NCBI GenBank assembly: GCA_002721815.1
Contig: PBLQ01000036.1
Location: forward strand, 1-40,462
Source: Myxococcales bacterium
Lineage (GTDB): Bacteria; Myxococcota; UBA727; GCA-2721815
Direction of reading: 5' to 3'
Length of the DNA: 40,462 nucleotides
Shown here: one piece after another, positions 1 to 9,045 of the stretch
Layout of the letters: the number at the start of each line of letters is the position of its first letter
Position numbering within the stretch: the stretch's first letter is position 1
The notes under the pieces: generated by a model
Database searches by the model: none
Seen by the model: only the letters and a program-made list of their open reading frames with translations
Told to the model about the DNA's origin: nothing
Translations under genes and position numbers: made by a program

Positions 1-3000
1 CAACAGCCAGCCAACGTAAATTCAACCGCTGCGGATCAGGTGGGGTTTCTTCGAGTTCCACCTCGGCCACCATGGCAATCATTTGTCCCGCGATCATCCC
101 AAACTGAGCCATGTCAATGCGCAATCGGTTCGCAGTGACACCATCAAAGCTCCATCGGTTGGCACCCACCGCCGCTTCAAAACCCTGCTCTGATGCCACT
201 GTCTCCCAGGTGACACCGTCTTCACTCAGTTGAAGGGTGAAGTCCTTTGGAAAAAGATGCTCGTAATCTTGCGTGGCCAACAGGGTCACGGCACCCACTT
301 CTGTGGTCGCGGCCCATTCGATGTTAATGCTTTGGGTACCAGCTTCAACCGCCATTTCTGTGGCCCAAGATGTGGAAGCATCGCCATCAAATAAGTTTAC
401 GGACTGCCAAGCAGAAGAATACGTGCTGGTCACCGTGGCAGTGGTGATCTCAATGACACTCCCATCGCCTAACGGTGGTTGTGCCACCAACGTGGTCACG
501 TCGCTGGGTGGTGCAACATCCTGGGTTTGCCCGCTGACCACATTGGACAAAGCGGAGGCGTTCCCACGTTCATCAACTGTTTTCAATGCAAAGTAATAAA
601 CGGTATCGTCGCTTAAGGCAGACACCGTCATGTTTTGAGAAACACCATATCCAGCGGGCACGGGTTCCCCCGTGATCTCAAAGGCTGACGCCCAGTTGTC
701 TGAGGTGATGCTCGCAGTACTGTACCGAAGGTCAAAATGGTCTGCTAATCCAGTAATGCCATCATCACCTGTGGAGTTCCATTGAAGGGTGATTTCGCCG
801 ATACCCGCATGGGTCACGCTGAGCGAAGTGATGACACTTGGTGCAACGTCTGCTGTGGATGCCATCACCACATTGCTGATGGGCGAAACATTGCCGGATT
901 CATCGATGGCCTTGATCGCCAAATAATAATCCTGCTCGTAAGTCAAAGCCGAAACGGTAGTCTGTTCATTTTGCCCTGCCGTTTTTGGCGTGAGGCCGTA
1001 TACAAATGCCGTGGCATTTTCAAAGTTCGAATCGTCGATAAGGGAAGTGCTGTAGCGAATATCGTAGGAAGCCGCGCCTCCATTGTTGCCGCTGTCTCCC
1101 ACGGAGGTCCAGGTGATATTGATGGTGCCGTTAATGTTACCAGTGGTGGCACTCAAATCTGAGATGGCTGCCGGTGCCACTTCGTCCAAGGATTCTCCAG
1201 TGGCAATATTTGAGATTTCTGACACGTTCCCTCTGTCGTCCGTGCTCTTGATGGCGAAGAAATAAACGGTATCGGTTTGAAGGCCAGCAATGCTCACTTC
1301 ATCGGTTTGACCAGATTCACTGGGCACAGGAGGACCGGTCACCACATTCGCTTGGGCCCAATTTCCGTCGTTAAGTGTGCTGTCTTGATACCGGATCTCG
1401 TAGGAGGACGCTTGACCCTCATTTTCAGATGCGCCCGGTGCGGACCAGCTCAAACGCACCGAGTCCCCACTCAATGCAGTGACGGTTAAATCGGTAACGG
1501 CGGCTGGTGGTGATTCATGGGTGGCCACACAAGCCACATTCGAAATATCTGAAATGTTCCCCACAGTGTCCGTGGTTTTGATGGCAAAACAATGCTCTGT
1601 TTCAAGGGCCAAAGAGGAAAGATATGCAGAACTGGGAAGTCCGCCCATGCCCACCCCCGGCGGGTTCTCCACCACCGTGGCGCTGGCCCAATCGAAAGCG
1701 TCGGCGGAAGTGGCTGCGTATCGAATATCCAATGATGCCGGTATCCCATCGAAATCGTTTTCTCCCGCCGCAGTCCATGTGAGTTGAATGGTACCGCTGA
1801 TCGAAGAACGGGCAGCAACCAAATCATCGATGGCCCCTGGGGGAACGGTGTCTTCGGTGTGACCTGTCACCACATTGGAGAGCGGGGACAGCAAGCCTTT
1901 GTCATCTTCGATCTTCATGGCGAAATAATAGGACGTGGCGCCCTGTAGGTTTGCCACCACTGCACTTTCTGGCGTTCCGGCACCCGCAGGTGTACCTAAA
2001 CCAGTGTGTGGCGTCGCGTCGGCCCAGGTCTCTTCGGTGATGGGCGTCGTGGCATAACGTAAATGGGTCACTGCAGCCGTTCCAGCATCGCCGTTATCGC
2101 CACTGGCTGTCCAAGCCAGATTAATGGTGGTGAGCTCGATCTCTCCCACAGTGAGATTGTCCACTGCCGCGGGGGCTTGCCACCCTGTATCCGCGCAAGC
2201 AATGTTTGAGACCTGTCCCATGAGACCTTTGTCATCGATGGCCCGCATGGCCACACACACGTAGGACTCTATGTCCAAAGCCAAAGACCGGGTCTCACTT
2301 TCACCAGCCGCTAAGGGCGCACTCGTGTTTTCCCACAAAATCTGATTCGTAAATTCAGCTGCGGTGAAGGCCCCGCCCACGTGGTATCTTATTTCGTAAG
2401 CGGTTGCTGTGCCCGATGTTCCGTTGTCTCCGGGCGCTGTCCAAGCTAAATTGAGTTCCCCGGGAACGTCCCCCGTGATGGCACTCAGGTCCATGACCTG
2501 AGCCGGTGGATCGCCATCGTCGGTCACAAATGTAACGGCATTACTGGTCACCACGTGGTTCCGATCGTCATGGCATGAAACCTGGACGGTGTAACCTGCG
2601 TTACTCTGCAAATCGATAATGGTACGGCTTTCCATGGCGCCTCCGGGCAACGGGTCCATAAAAACCTGACTGGGCAGCTGAACCGCACCTTGCGACAGCT
2701 GCATTTCGCAAAAAGATAAAGTTCCCTCGGCACCATCATCCCCACTGGCAGTCCACGTGAAAGTGGCGGTGTTCACCCCAGCGGTAACGAGCGTAAAATC
2801 ATCGATGGCTTGCGGTGGCACACCCGCCGTGAATGCGCTCAAGCTCTCACTCAACCCGCTGGTGTTCGGTTGATTATCAAAAGCGCGAATGGCCACATGG
2901 TACTCGGTTTCCAGTTGTAAATCAGGTAACACACGTCTGAACTCTACGGCCGACAATGGAACCATGGTGGCGTCTTCCAAGTTGGAATCGCTGACGGCCT

Positions 3001-6000
3001 CCGTATGGACGTACAATTCATAACCACTCGCCTCACCCTCGAGACCATCATCACCGGAGCCTTCGAAAGAGACCTCGAGCACCTCGCCGTGTGTATCATC
3101 ATCGATCAAATCCAAACTCAAACCGGTAACCTCACTTGGTGGTACCACGTCCCAAGATGTAGCGAAGACCACGTTCGATAACAGTGAGGAATTGGTATGT
3201 TCATCCAGAGTTTTTATGGCGTAATAACGCGACTCTTCGTTATCCAATCCCGTATGGCGAAAGTTTTGAACGGTGGTGGCAGGCAAAGGCGCGGGGGAAT
3301 TCGCAATAATGAATGCTGAGCTAAAGTTGTACGGAGTTATGGGACTGGCAGACCAACGGATTTCGTACAAGGACGCCTGCCCCATTCGCCCATCATCACC
3401 GGGCGCCGTCCAAGATAAATCCACAAAACCTGGCCCGCCTTCTGCAACCAAATCAACGATGGCGGCGGGTGGAATGGCCGGGGTATTCACCATCGCCACA
3501 TTAGAGGACAGAGACCAGTTCCCCACATCATCCACAGTCTTCAATGCAAAATAATAGGTTCGTTCACCCATCAACGAAGAAAAGCGGTAAGACTCGATAC
3601 GACCCGCTAAGTCAGGAGAGCCTTCCATGAGGATGGCAGCAGTCCCGAAATTGCTTTCGGTAATGGTCTCTTCGGCGTACCGCAAATCATAACGAGTGGC
3701 CTGGCCCAGGTGCGCATCATCGCCTGGTGCGGTAAACTGGACCACCACCTCGAACCCATTGTCAGCCGGGGCAAAAACTTCGAACCCGGCCAATACCGCG
3801 TACTGATTCTGAAACTCCTCGGTCACTTCATTGACCACCAGTTTGACGTACCGGGCATCTTCCGCTTCAAACAAAATTTCTGCTGGCCCGTCTGGTCTGG
3901 GAAAAGCGGTACGGTCAGCCACCGGCATGTAATCCTCACCGTCCACGCTGATCTCAATATGAAACGCCTTAGGGAAGAGTTCTAAAAATCCGGAATAAGG
4001 GGTCATGCGAACGCCTGCCACTTTGATGGGTTCAAGGGTATCCAACGTAAATACCACTTCTGCGGGCGTCACTTGATTCACCAAAGCCGTTGAAGCCCAT
4101 GCCGTATTGGCAGAACCGTCGATGAGATTACCCACCGACCAGTCACCGGGGTAATCACCATTACTGGTGGCTTGCAAAACAGGAAGATTGCCGCCTTGAA
4201 GGGCTTCAACATAAGCAGACAAGTCATTTACGGCTGCAGGCGGTTCGTGATCATCGGGATTACCCGTGGTAAACTCCAGGACATTGGAAAGCACGGAGGT
4301 CTGCTGGGTGTCGTCAATGGTCCGAATGGCAAAAAAGTATCTGGTTTGCGGTAAGAGACCTTCAACGGTAATGGTTTCGGCAGTTCCGGCCACAGCGGGC
4401 GGCGCAATCATGATTGGCGTACCATTTGAGAAGGTTCCCGAGTGCATCAAAGAGGTGGACATTCGCAAATCGTACGCCTGGGCCTGTCCCACATGATGGT
4501 CATCACCCGGTGCGGTCCATCCTAAAACGGCGGACGTTTCTTGAACTTGAATGGCTCGTAAATCAGTGACACCAGCTGGCGGCAGACCCAGTGTGGTGAG
4601 TGATGCAACGTTCGACACCGGCGAACGGTTCCCCGCCTCATCTTCTACCACTAAGGCAAAATAATACGTGTGCTCAGGCAGCAGGTCCTCAATACTCGCC
4701 GTTTCAAGGGAACCAGACACAGCCGGTGCCGCCACGTCGGTGTACCGGTCTGCTTCTAAAAAGTTTTCGGAATTGATTGGCGATTGGCTGTAACGAACAT
4801 CATAAACCGTGGCTTGGCCATCGAAACCGTCATCACCGCTGGCGGACCACGACAACTGGGCAGCGTTATCGGCGCCAGTTCCCTCATAGAAACCTATCTC
4901 CGGTAGGACGGCGTAGTACAAACCATTTTCGTGAAACCTCGGTTCGGTCACACGAAATCGAATCATGGTCGCGGACAAGGCGGGAAAGTTCCAAATGCCC
5001 CAGGTTCCGGCTTCGGGCGAGTACCCGCTTTCTGAAACCACAGTTTCCCAAACATTGCCATCCTCGCTGCTTTCCACGTCAAAGGATGCTGGGAAATAAT
5101 GAATGAAACCGTCTCCGTGGTAAATACGCACCTGCCCCACTTCAACTGAGCCACCAAACGAATACAGCAAATCGTGCTCCATGCGTTCCGTCAAAATGGG
5201 GGCTGACCAAGCGGTATTGGTATCGTCATCGATGGACGCTTCACCATTCCACTCCGCACCGTAGTCACCTGAAGTCGCAATCACCGTGGTGGGTAACTCC
5301 AAACCGGAATCAAGATAAGCGGACAAGTTCAACACACCGGCAGGGTCGATACCGTCGGTGGGAGTTGCGCTTAAACGGTCTGTGGGTGGAGATGTCACGC
5401 CACGTAAACTAAAGGAAACCAACTCGACGAAATACAAACTGTCATTTTGTAAGTTGGTCAGTCGATGACTGGTTTCTGATGCGGAAACATCTGCACTGGA
5501 AAAGTTGTTAGGGTCGGTGCCGTAATAGACGCGGTAACCACCAATATTTTCGTCCTCTAAGGCCGTCCAAGTCACCTGAATATCACTTTCAACCCCTGCG
5601 ATAATGGCAAACCCTTCTGGCGTTTCTGGCGCAGGCGAAGCCAACTCACTCATGGCATTGAGAAGGTTCAAGCGACCACCCGTCACACTCGAGGAGGCAA
5701 ACGCTTCTACGGGGTCTACATTTTCAAGCAAGCCGGTCATGACATCCCGGTATGCGGTATTTGGGGGCAGCGCGGACCATAAAACAGCGGCGGCGCCCGC
5801 GACATGGGGCGCTGCCATGGAGGTACCTGAAATCGACGCGTAAGCGCTGTTTGGAAAGGTCGCCAGAATACCACTGCCCGGTGCAAACAGGTCTACAGTC
5901 GTCTGACCGTAGTTTGAAAAATACGAGCGCGTATCAGTACCGGTGGAAGAGCCGACGGACAAAATGTTATCGATGTCGTAGCCCATGGGATAATAGATGT

Positions 6001-7003
6001 ACTGATCGGTATTCCTCGAATTGTTACCTGCGGCTGCGACAAAAATGGAACCATTCTCTTTGGCCGTGTTGATCTCACCGTATAAGAGCGCCGAATAAGG
6101 TCCACCTCCCCAGGAGTTGTTTGTAATGGGAACGCCCATGTCGTTGGCGTAACGCACGGACATCGCGGCGCCATAGGAAGAACCGAATCCATTGGCGGCC
6201 AGGAATTTAAGGCCCATCATTTTTACATTGGGGGCTACGCCAGCCACACCGATTTGATTGTGAGACGCACCGATAATCCCAGCACAATGGGTGCCATGGT
6301 AGTGGTCATCATAGGGGTCCGCATCATTGTTGACAAAATCGTACCCGTATATGTCGTCCACGTAGCCATTTCCGTCGTCGTCCACCCCGTTGTCCGGGAT
6401 TTCTCCCTCGTTGGTCCACATGGCATCGACCAAGTCTGGATGCGTGTAATCAATACCAGTATCTATCACCGCCACCACCAAATGGGCGGGGTTGGTTGTC
6501 ATGTGATCCCAGGCCTCAGGCGCATCAATCTTTGCGGGTCCCCATTGGTCGTCCCACATGGGGTCGTCGGGCGTCCCAATGGCTGAAACTTGTAAATTGG
6601 GTTCCACAAAGGCAACGTCTTCAGAATCACGAAGCGTTTCAAAGATGTCGTCTAAGTTGGCCTCTTCCTCGAACACCAAACGCCGGACACCATCGTCTGC
6701 CATTCCTTCGGGCGATGCGGATTCCGCACTTAACAGCCCTTCTGTTTCGAGCAGCGCAATGAGACCCGTTTCATCCGCATGGTCAGCTAGGCGGACCACC
6801 AGTTCGTGTGGAATCCGATCTTCTTCAGCGTAATCTTCGAGATACTCATACGGCGCATTCACACCCGGTATTTTTGTGAGTGTCCCCGGTTCGTAGTTCC
6901 GATGTTGGATGGGCCCCGGCAGCACTGCATCGCTGCATGCAGACAACAAAAGAAGGGAGGTACCCAAGAGGACCTGAGACTGTTTTAAGCTGAGACCAAA
7001 CAC
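1..7003 (-). CDS. S8 subtilisin-like protease lipoprotein with 13 FN3 and 3 discoidin-like domains (3' end cut by window)
   Basis: The frame is open from its start to the window edge, so at least 2334 residues are encoded and the C-terminus is missing. A signal peptide ends in a lipobox (LLSAC, Cys about residue 23), predicting a lipoprotein. An I9-like propeptide (about 40-125) precedes an S8 peptidase domain with the full catalytic set: Asp181 (VIDTGID), His236 (HGTHCAG), Asn327 (AAAGNN) and Ser395 (SGTSMAAPH). One FN3 domain follows (from about 458), then an F5/8C (discoidin)-like domain (about 555-710), two FN3, a second discoidin-like domain (about 922-1078), ten FN3 of about 110 residues each with the signature WTAPGDDG, and a third discoidin-like domain (about 2178-2328). 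Such modules usually bind carbohydrates or surfaces, so I infer an extracellular degradative enzyme. The start is GTG at 7003; a TTG at 7039 is possible. The nucleotide copies have diverged from each other. Confidence 0.9.
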   Translation of the reverse strand, partial: MFGLSLKQSQVLLGTSLLLLSACSDAVLPGPIQHRNYEPGTLTKIPGVNAPYEYLEDYAEEDRIPHELVVRLADHADETGLIALLETEGLLSAESASPEGMADDGVRRLVFEEEANLDDIFETLRDSEDVAFVEPNLQVSAIGTPDDPMWDDQWGPAKIDAPEAWDHMTTNPAHLVVAVIDTGIDYTHPDLVDAMWTNEGEIPDNGVDDDGNGYVDDIYGYDFVNNDADPYDDHYHGTHCAGIIGASHNQIGVAGVAPNVKMMGLKFLAANGFGSSYGAAMSVRYANDMGVPITNNSWGGGPYSALLYGEINTAKENGSIFVAAAGNNSRNTDQYIYYPMGYDIDNILSVGSSTGTDTRSYFSNYGQTTVDLFAPGSGILATFPNSAYASISGTSMAAPHVAGAAAVLWSALPPNTAYRDVMTGLLENVDPVEAFASSSVTGGRLNLLNAMSELASPAPETPEGFAIIAGVESDIQVTWTALEDENIGGYRVYYGTDPNNFSSADVSASETSHRLTNLQNDSLYFVELVSFSLRGVTSPPTDRLSATPTDGIDPAGVLNLSAYLDSGLELPTTVIATSGDYGAEWNGEASIDDDTNTAWSAPILTERMEHDLLYSFGGSVEVGQVRIYHGDGFIHYFPASFDVESSEDGNVWETVVSESGYSPEAGTWGIWNFPALSATMIRFRVTEPRFHENGLYYAVLPEIGFYEGTGADNAAQLSWSASGDDGFDGQATVYDVRYSQSPINSENFLEADRYTDVAAPAVSGSLETASIEDLLPEHTYYFALVVEDEAGNRSPVSNVASLTTLGLPPAGVTDLRAIQVQETSAVLGWTAPGDDHHVGQAQAYDLRMSTSLMHSGTFSNGTPIMIAPPAVAGTAETITVEGLLPQTRYFFAIRTIDDTQQTSVLSNVLEFTTGNPDDHEPPAAVNDLSAYVEALQGGNLPVLQATSNGDYPGDWSVGNLIDGSANTAWASTALVNQVTPAEVVFTLDTLEPIKVAGVRMTPYSGFLELFPKAFHIEISVDGEDYMPVADRTAFPRPDGPAEILFEAEDARYVKLVVNEVTEEFQNQYAVLAGFEVFAPADNGFEVVVQFTAPGDDAHLGQATRYDLRYAEETITESNFGTAAILMEGSPDLAGRIESYRFSSLMGERTYYFALKTVDDVGNWSLSSNVAMVNTPAIPPAAIVDLVAEGGPGFVDLSWTAPGDDGRMGQASLYEIRWSASPITPYNFSSAFIIANSPAPLPATTVQNFRHTGLDNEESRYYAIKTLDEHTNSSLLSNVVFATSWDVVPPSEVTGLSLDLIDDDTHGEVLEVSFEGSGDDGLEGEASGYELYVHTEAVSDSNLEDATMVPLSAVEFRRVLPDLQLETEYHVAIRAFDNQPNTSGLSESLSAFTAGVPPQAIDDFTLVTAGVNTATFTWTASGDDGAEGTLSFCEMQLSQGAVQLPSQVFMDPLPGGAMESRTIIDLQSNAGYTVQVSCHDDRNHVVTSNAVTFVTDDGDPPAQVMDLSAITGDVPGELNLAWTAPGDNGTSGTATAYEIRYHVGGAFTAAEFTNQILWENTSAPLAAGESETRSLALDIESYVCVAMRAIDDKGLMGQVSNIACADTGWQAPAAVDNLTVGEIELTTINLAWTASGDNGDAGTAAVTHLRYATTPITEETWADATPHTGLGTPAGAGTPESAVVANLQGATSYYFAMKIEDDKGLLSPLSNVVTGHTEDTVPPGAIDDLVAARSSISGTIQLTWTAAGENDFDGIPASLDIRYAATSADAFDWASATVVENPPGVGMGGLPSSAYLSSLALETEHCFAIKTTDTVGNISDISNVACVATHESPPAAVTDLTVTALSGDSVRLSWSAPGASENEGQASSYEIRYQDSTLNDGNWAQANVVTGPPVPSESGQTDEVSIAGLQTDTVYFFAIKSTDDRGNVSEISNIATGESLDEVAPAAISDLSATTGNINGTINITWTSVGDSGNNGGAASYDIRYSTSLIDDSNFENATAFVYGLTPKTAGQNEQTTVSALTYEQDYYLAIKAIDESGNVSPISNVVMASTADVAPSVITSLSVTHAGIGEITLQWNSTGDDGITGLADHFDLRYSTASITSDNWASAFEITGEPVPAGYGVSQNMTVSALSDDTVYYFALKTVDERGNASALSNVVSGQTQDVAPPSDVTTLVAQPPLGDGSVIEITTATVTSTYSSAWQSVNLFDGDASTSWATEMAVEAGTQSINIEWAATTEVGAVTLLATQDYEHLFPKDFTLQLSEDGVTWETVASEQGFEAAVGANRWSFDGVTANRLRIDMAQFGMIAGQMIAMVAEVELEETPPDPQRLNLRWLAV

Positions 7004-7070
7004 ACTTAAAGTGTAGCAAGTCGAATCGTCTGCCAGCAACTTCAGGGCGCCTCTAACTGCCTAAAAACGC

Positions 7071-7098
7071 TTAATTTGTGACCTGTATCACGAGAATT
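7071..7098. promoter_or_regulatory. CRP/FNR-like palindromic operator
   Basis: The sequence reads TGTGA, six bases, TCACG (7077-7092), flanked on both sides by AATT, giving a near-symmetric 28-base palindrome. This matches the CRP consensus half-sites TGTGA/TCACA at 9 of 10 positions with the canonical six-base spacer. It lies in the 121-base gap after the metallophosphoesterase gene, centred about 80 bases upstream of the protease GTG start. Regulation of the protease by a CRP/FNR-family factor is inferred. No regulator gene of that family is in the window. Confidence 0.45.
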
Positions 7099-7124
7099 GA
7101 CGCTTTGGAGGCCCCAATTCAGAT

Positions 7125-8264
7125 CTAGAAACGGATCAGATCTGTTTTGATCCCCTGTTCCAGGTGGATATGAACCACCGCCGCCATGCCTTGGCTGAGT
7201 CGCCCGTTGTTCAAATCCCACGGCATGCCGCTGCTCGCACCCACATTGACATAAAAATTTTCCACATGTGATTTCATTGGAAAGGTGAACTTCGAGGCTT
7301 TATCCATGGAGGTTTTAGCGTTGGCGCCCGCTTCGAGAATGTGAGAGAACAAACCCAGGCGAACATTATGCTTGGAGATGAGTTCAGCCAAGCGTTCGTC
7401 CCCGACATTGCCACCACCCGCAGCATAATCTAAGTCGTAGCGCCCCTCACCTCGAGGTGGTCCATGGGCCGCCAGCGCATAGAACTCACCCATATTTTTT
7501 GAATCTGTCATCAGCTCATCAAGCAACTCAATGTGTTTGTCACGATAGATGCAGGCTCCGGGCTGAGAGAAATCTTTGTTGTGATACCCCGGTACCACAA
7601 ACAGGTGCAGCTTGCCCCATTTGAGATGGTGGTGCCACATCATGTTAAAAATATTGGGATGTTCTGGAGAGACCCGCATAAAGTTGCGATTAAAGCCGTT
7701 GACGGGGTCGACGTTACCAGGAAAAACCAACATGGGGATGTCAAAGTTGCTCGCTAAAAGGTCGAACACCCCTTTTAAGTCATCGAACTGATCGGCAAGG
7801 TCACCGTTGACGATGACAAAATCAACGCCCTGTTTCGCAAAAATTTCAGCAGCTTTTTTCAGATTCTTTTGTGTCGGTTCGGTGGCATCTTTAATGGCAC
7901 CCAACACACCGATACGCCATTCTTTTCGGTCACTGTCGCCTTCTTTTTCCAAAAGTGCACCGTGAATCCAAAACTGATGCGCCCCCACCTTTACAGCGTG
8001 CGGCTGCTCGAGGGTGTAGTTAGGCACCGGGCATTCGAATTCATATTTGCCGGCCACATCCTCCCAGCTCTTGGGTGGACCGAACAAATCAGCCTCTAAG
8101 GCCTCTTGGCGTTTGGCTTCAGCTTTTGCTTTTTCCGCAGCTTCTTGGGCTGCTTTTTCTTCGGCCAGTCGCTGTGCTTCTGCCCTTTCCTGTTCAGCAT
8201 TGTGTGCACAACCTGCGAGTAAATTACCCACCAGAAACAAATGAATAGCCCAACCGAATCTCAT
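7125..8264 (-). CDS. Lipoprotein with diverged calcineurin-like metallophosphoesterase domain
   Basis: The protein has 379 residues from the ATG at 8264, chosen because AGGAG sits seven bases upstream and the signal peptide then begins cleanly; a longer frame starts at 8285. The lipobox LLAGC puts the acylated cysteine at residue 19. Residues 24-60 form an Ala/Glu/Lys-rich coiled coil. The rest resembles a calcineurin-like phosphoesterase: GDLAD (154-158) matches the GDxxD motif, GNVD (183-186) the GNH[DE] motif, and AAHGPP contains His267. The first metal-binding motif DxH is not visible (GAIKD at 122-126), and the usual GHxH reads SHIL (307-310). The domain may therefore bind metal incompletely or act on an unusual substrate; the substrate is unknown. 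The next gene upstream, ending at 8325, points the same way. Confidence 0.75.
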   Translation of the reverse strand: MRFGWAIHLFLVGNLLAGCAHNAEQERAEAQRLAEEKAAQEAAEKAKAEAKRQEALEADLFGPPKSWEDVAGKYEFECPVPNYTLEQPHAVKVGAHQFWIHGALLEKEGDSDRKEWRIGVLGAIKDATEPTQKNLKKAAEIFAKQGVDFVIVNGDLADQFDDLKGVFDLLASNFDIPMLVFPGNVDPVNGFNRNFMRVSPEHPNIFNMMWHHHLKWGKLHLFVVPGYHNKDFSQPGACIYRDKHIELLDELMTDSKNMGEFYALAAHGPPRGEGRYDLDYAAGGGNVGDERLAELISKHNVRLGLFSHILEAGANAKTSMDKASKFTFPMKSHVENFYVNVGASSGMPWDLNNGRLSQGMAAVVHIHLEQGIKTDLIRF

Positions 8265-8324
8265 ACCCGCACTCCTGCGTTCCATCTAGATGACATCTGT
8301 TTGTAGTTTAAATTGCCGTTGTTT

Positions 8325-8813
8325 TCAATCGCCGAACAGGGACTTCACGAGACGCCACAAGAACCCATTGTTTTGGCAAGAACAACTGGATGATCCTCCC
8401 AAATTCAGTTCGGCAGCACTGCTTTGTAGGACACTTCGACGGTTATTTTGTTCTGCGGCACTGGCAGCCTGGGCAGCAGCCACCGCATCCGCGCGGGCCT
8501 GTTGTTGCTCGGGCGAAAGGGTCCACGACCTCGGTTGCATCACGCTGGCCTCGGCCCGCCATGGATTATTTGCGGAGGACAAAGGCTTGGGACAAGTGGA
8601 TTCACAAAAATTCGATCTCGGCGCACTCGCCTGATTCGGTTTGACCCAACCTCGACCCTCTTCCAATAAACGGGTTTCATGGGTCACCCGTGAAATGCGC
8701 ACCAAACGTCCATCCACCGTCTGCTCATATCGATGTAAGGTGGGCCACCCGTACAACAATACAAAAGTACTGCCCAGGGTTCCCATAACGATGAGTAGTT
8801 CACGTGTCTTCAT
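8325..8813 (-). CDS. Small membrane-anchored protein of unknown function
   Basis: The protein has 162 residues from the ATG at 8813, preceded by a G-rich SD-like stretch (GGGGGAAC); the frame extends to 8915, but the added residues do not look like protein and the chosen start opens directly on a hydrophobic segment. One transmembrane helix or uncleaved signal anchor spans about residues 6-22. A Gln/Ala-rich, probably helical segment (about 100-125) follows, then a Ser/Cys cluster (SSSCSC). Cysteines in the middle (NFCESTCPKP) could form disulfides in the periplasm. I recognise no family. A promoter-like sequence lies about 90 bases upstream, so the gene may be transcribed separately from thiG and lead into the metallophosphoesterase gene. 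Confidence 0.6.
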   Translation of the reverse strand: MKTRELLIVMGTLGSTFVLLYGWPTLHRYEQTVDGRLVRISRVTHETRLLEEGRGWVKPNQASAPRSNFCESTCPKPLSSANNPWRAEASVMQPRSWTLSPEQQQARADAVAAAQAASAAEQNNRRSVLQSSAAELNLGGSSSCSCQNNGFLWRLVKSLFGD

Positions 8814-8905
8814 GTTCCCCCAAAAAAACCTTTCGAAGAGACTTGCCTCACTGGCAAACCTCGATCGTCCGCGTGTGCGCGCCACTGAGGGTGCAATCCT
8901 CCCCG

Positions 8906-8935
8906 ATTGTACCATTCAGCGGTCTTTCCGCCCAA
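8906..8935 (-). promoter_or_regulatory. Candidate sigma-70 promoter for the gene starting at 8813
   Basis: On the minus strand TTGGGC (8935-8930) and TACAAT (8911-8906) are separated by 18 bases. The -10 box matches the consensus at five of six positions. The implied leader of about 85 bases contains a small perfect hairpin (TTGCC, five bases, GGCAA). This lies in the 232-base gap between thiG and the small membrane protein, where no gene is visible. It is a sequence match only. Confidence 0.4.
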
Positions 8936-9045
8936 TTTTGCGTCTCGAGGCGCCTTGGGGCGCAACCGCCTTTTGGCACCGACCCGAACGCTCACGCGCT
9001 AAGACAAGCGCCTCTGATTCATCAAGCTACTAATTAATTTAATAA

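Noticed and set aside
273-3985. Many short plus-strand frames over the first 7 kb
   Set aside because: All are shadows of the minus-strand protease gene, which reads without a stop for 2334 codons with a complete catalytic set.
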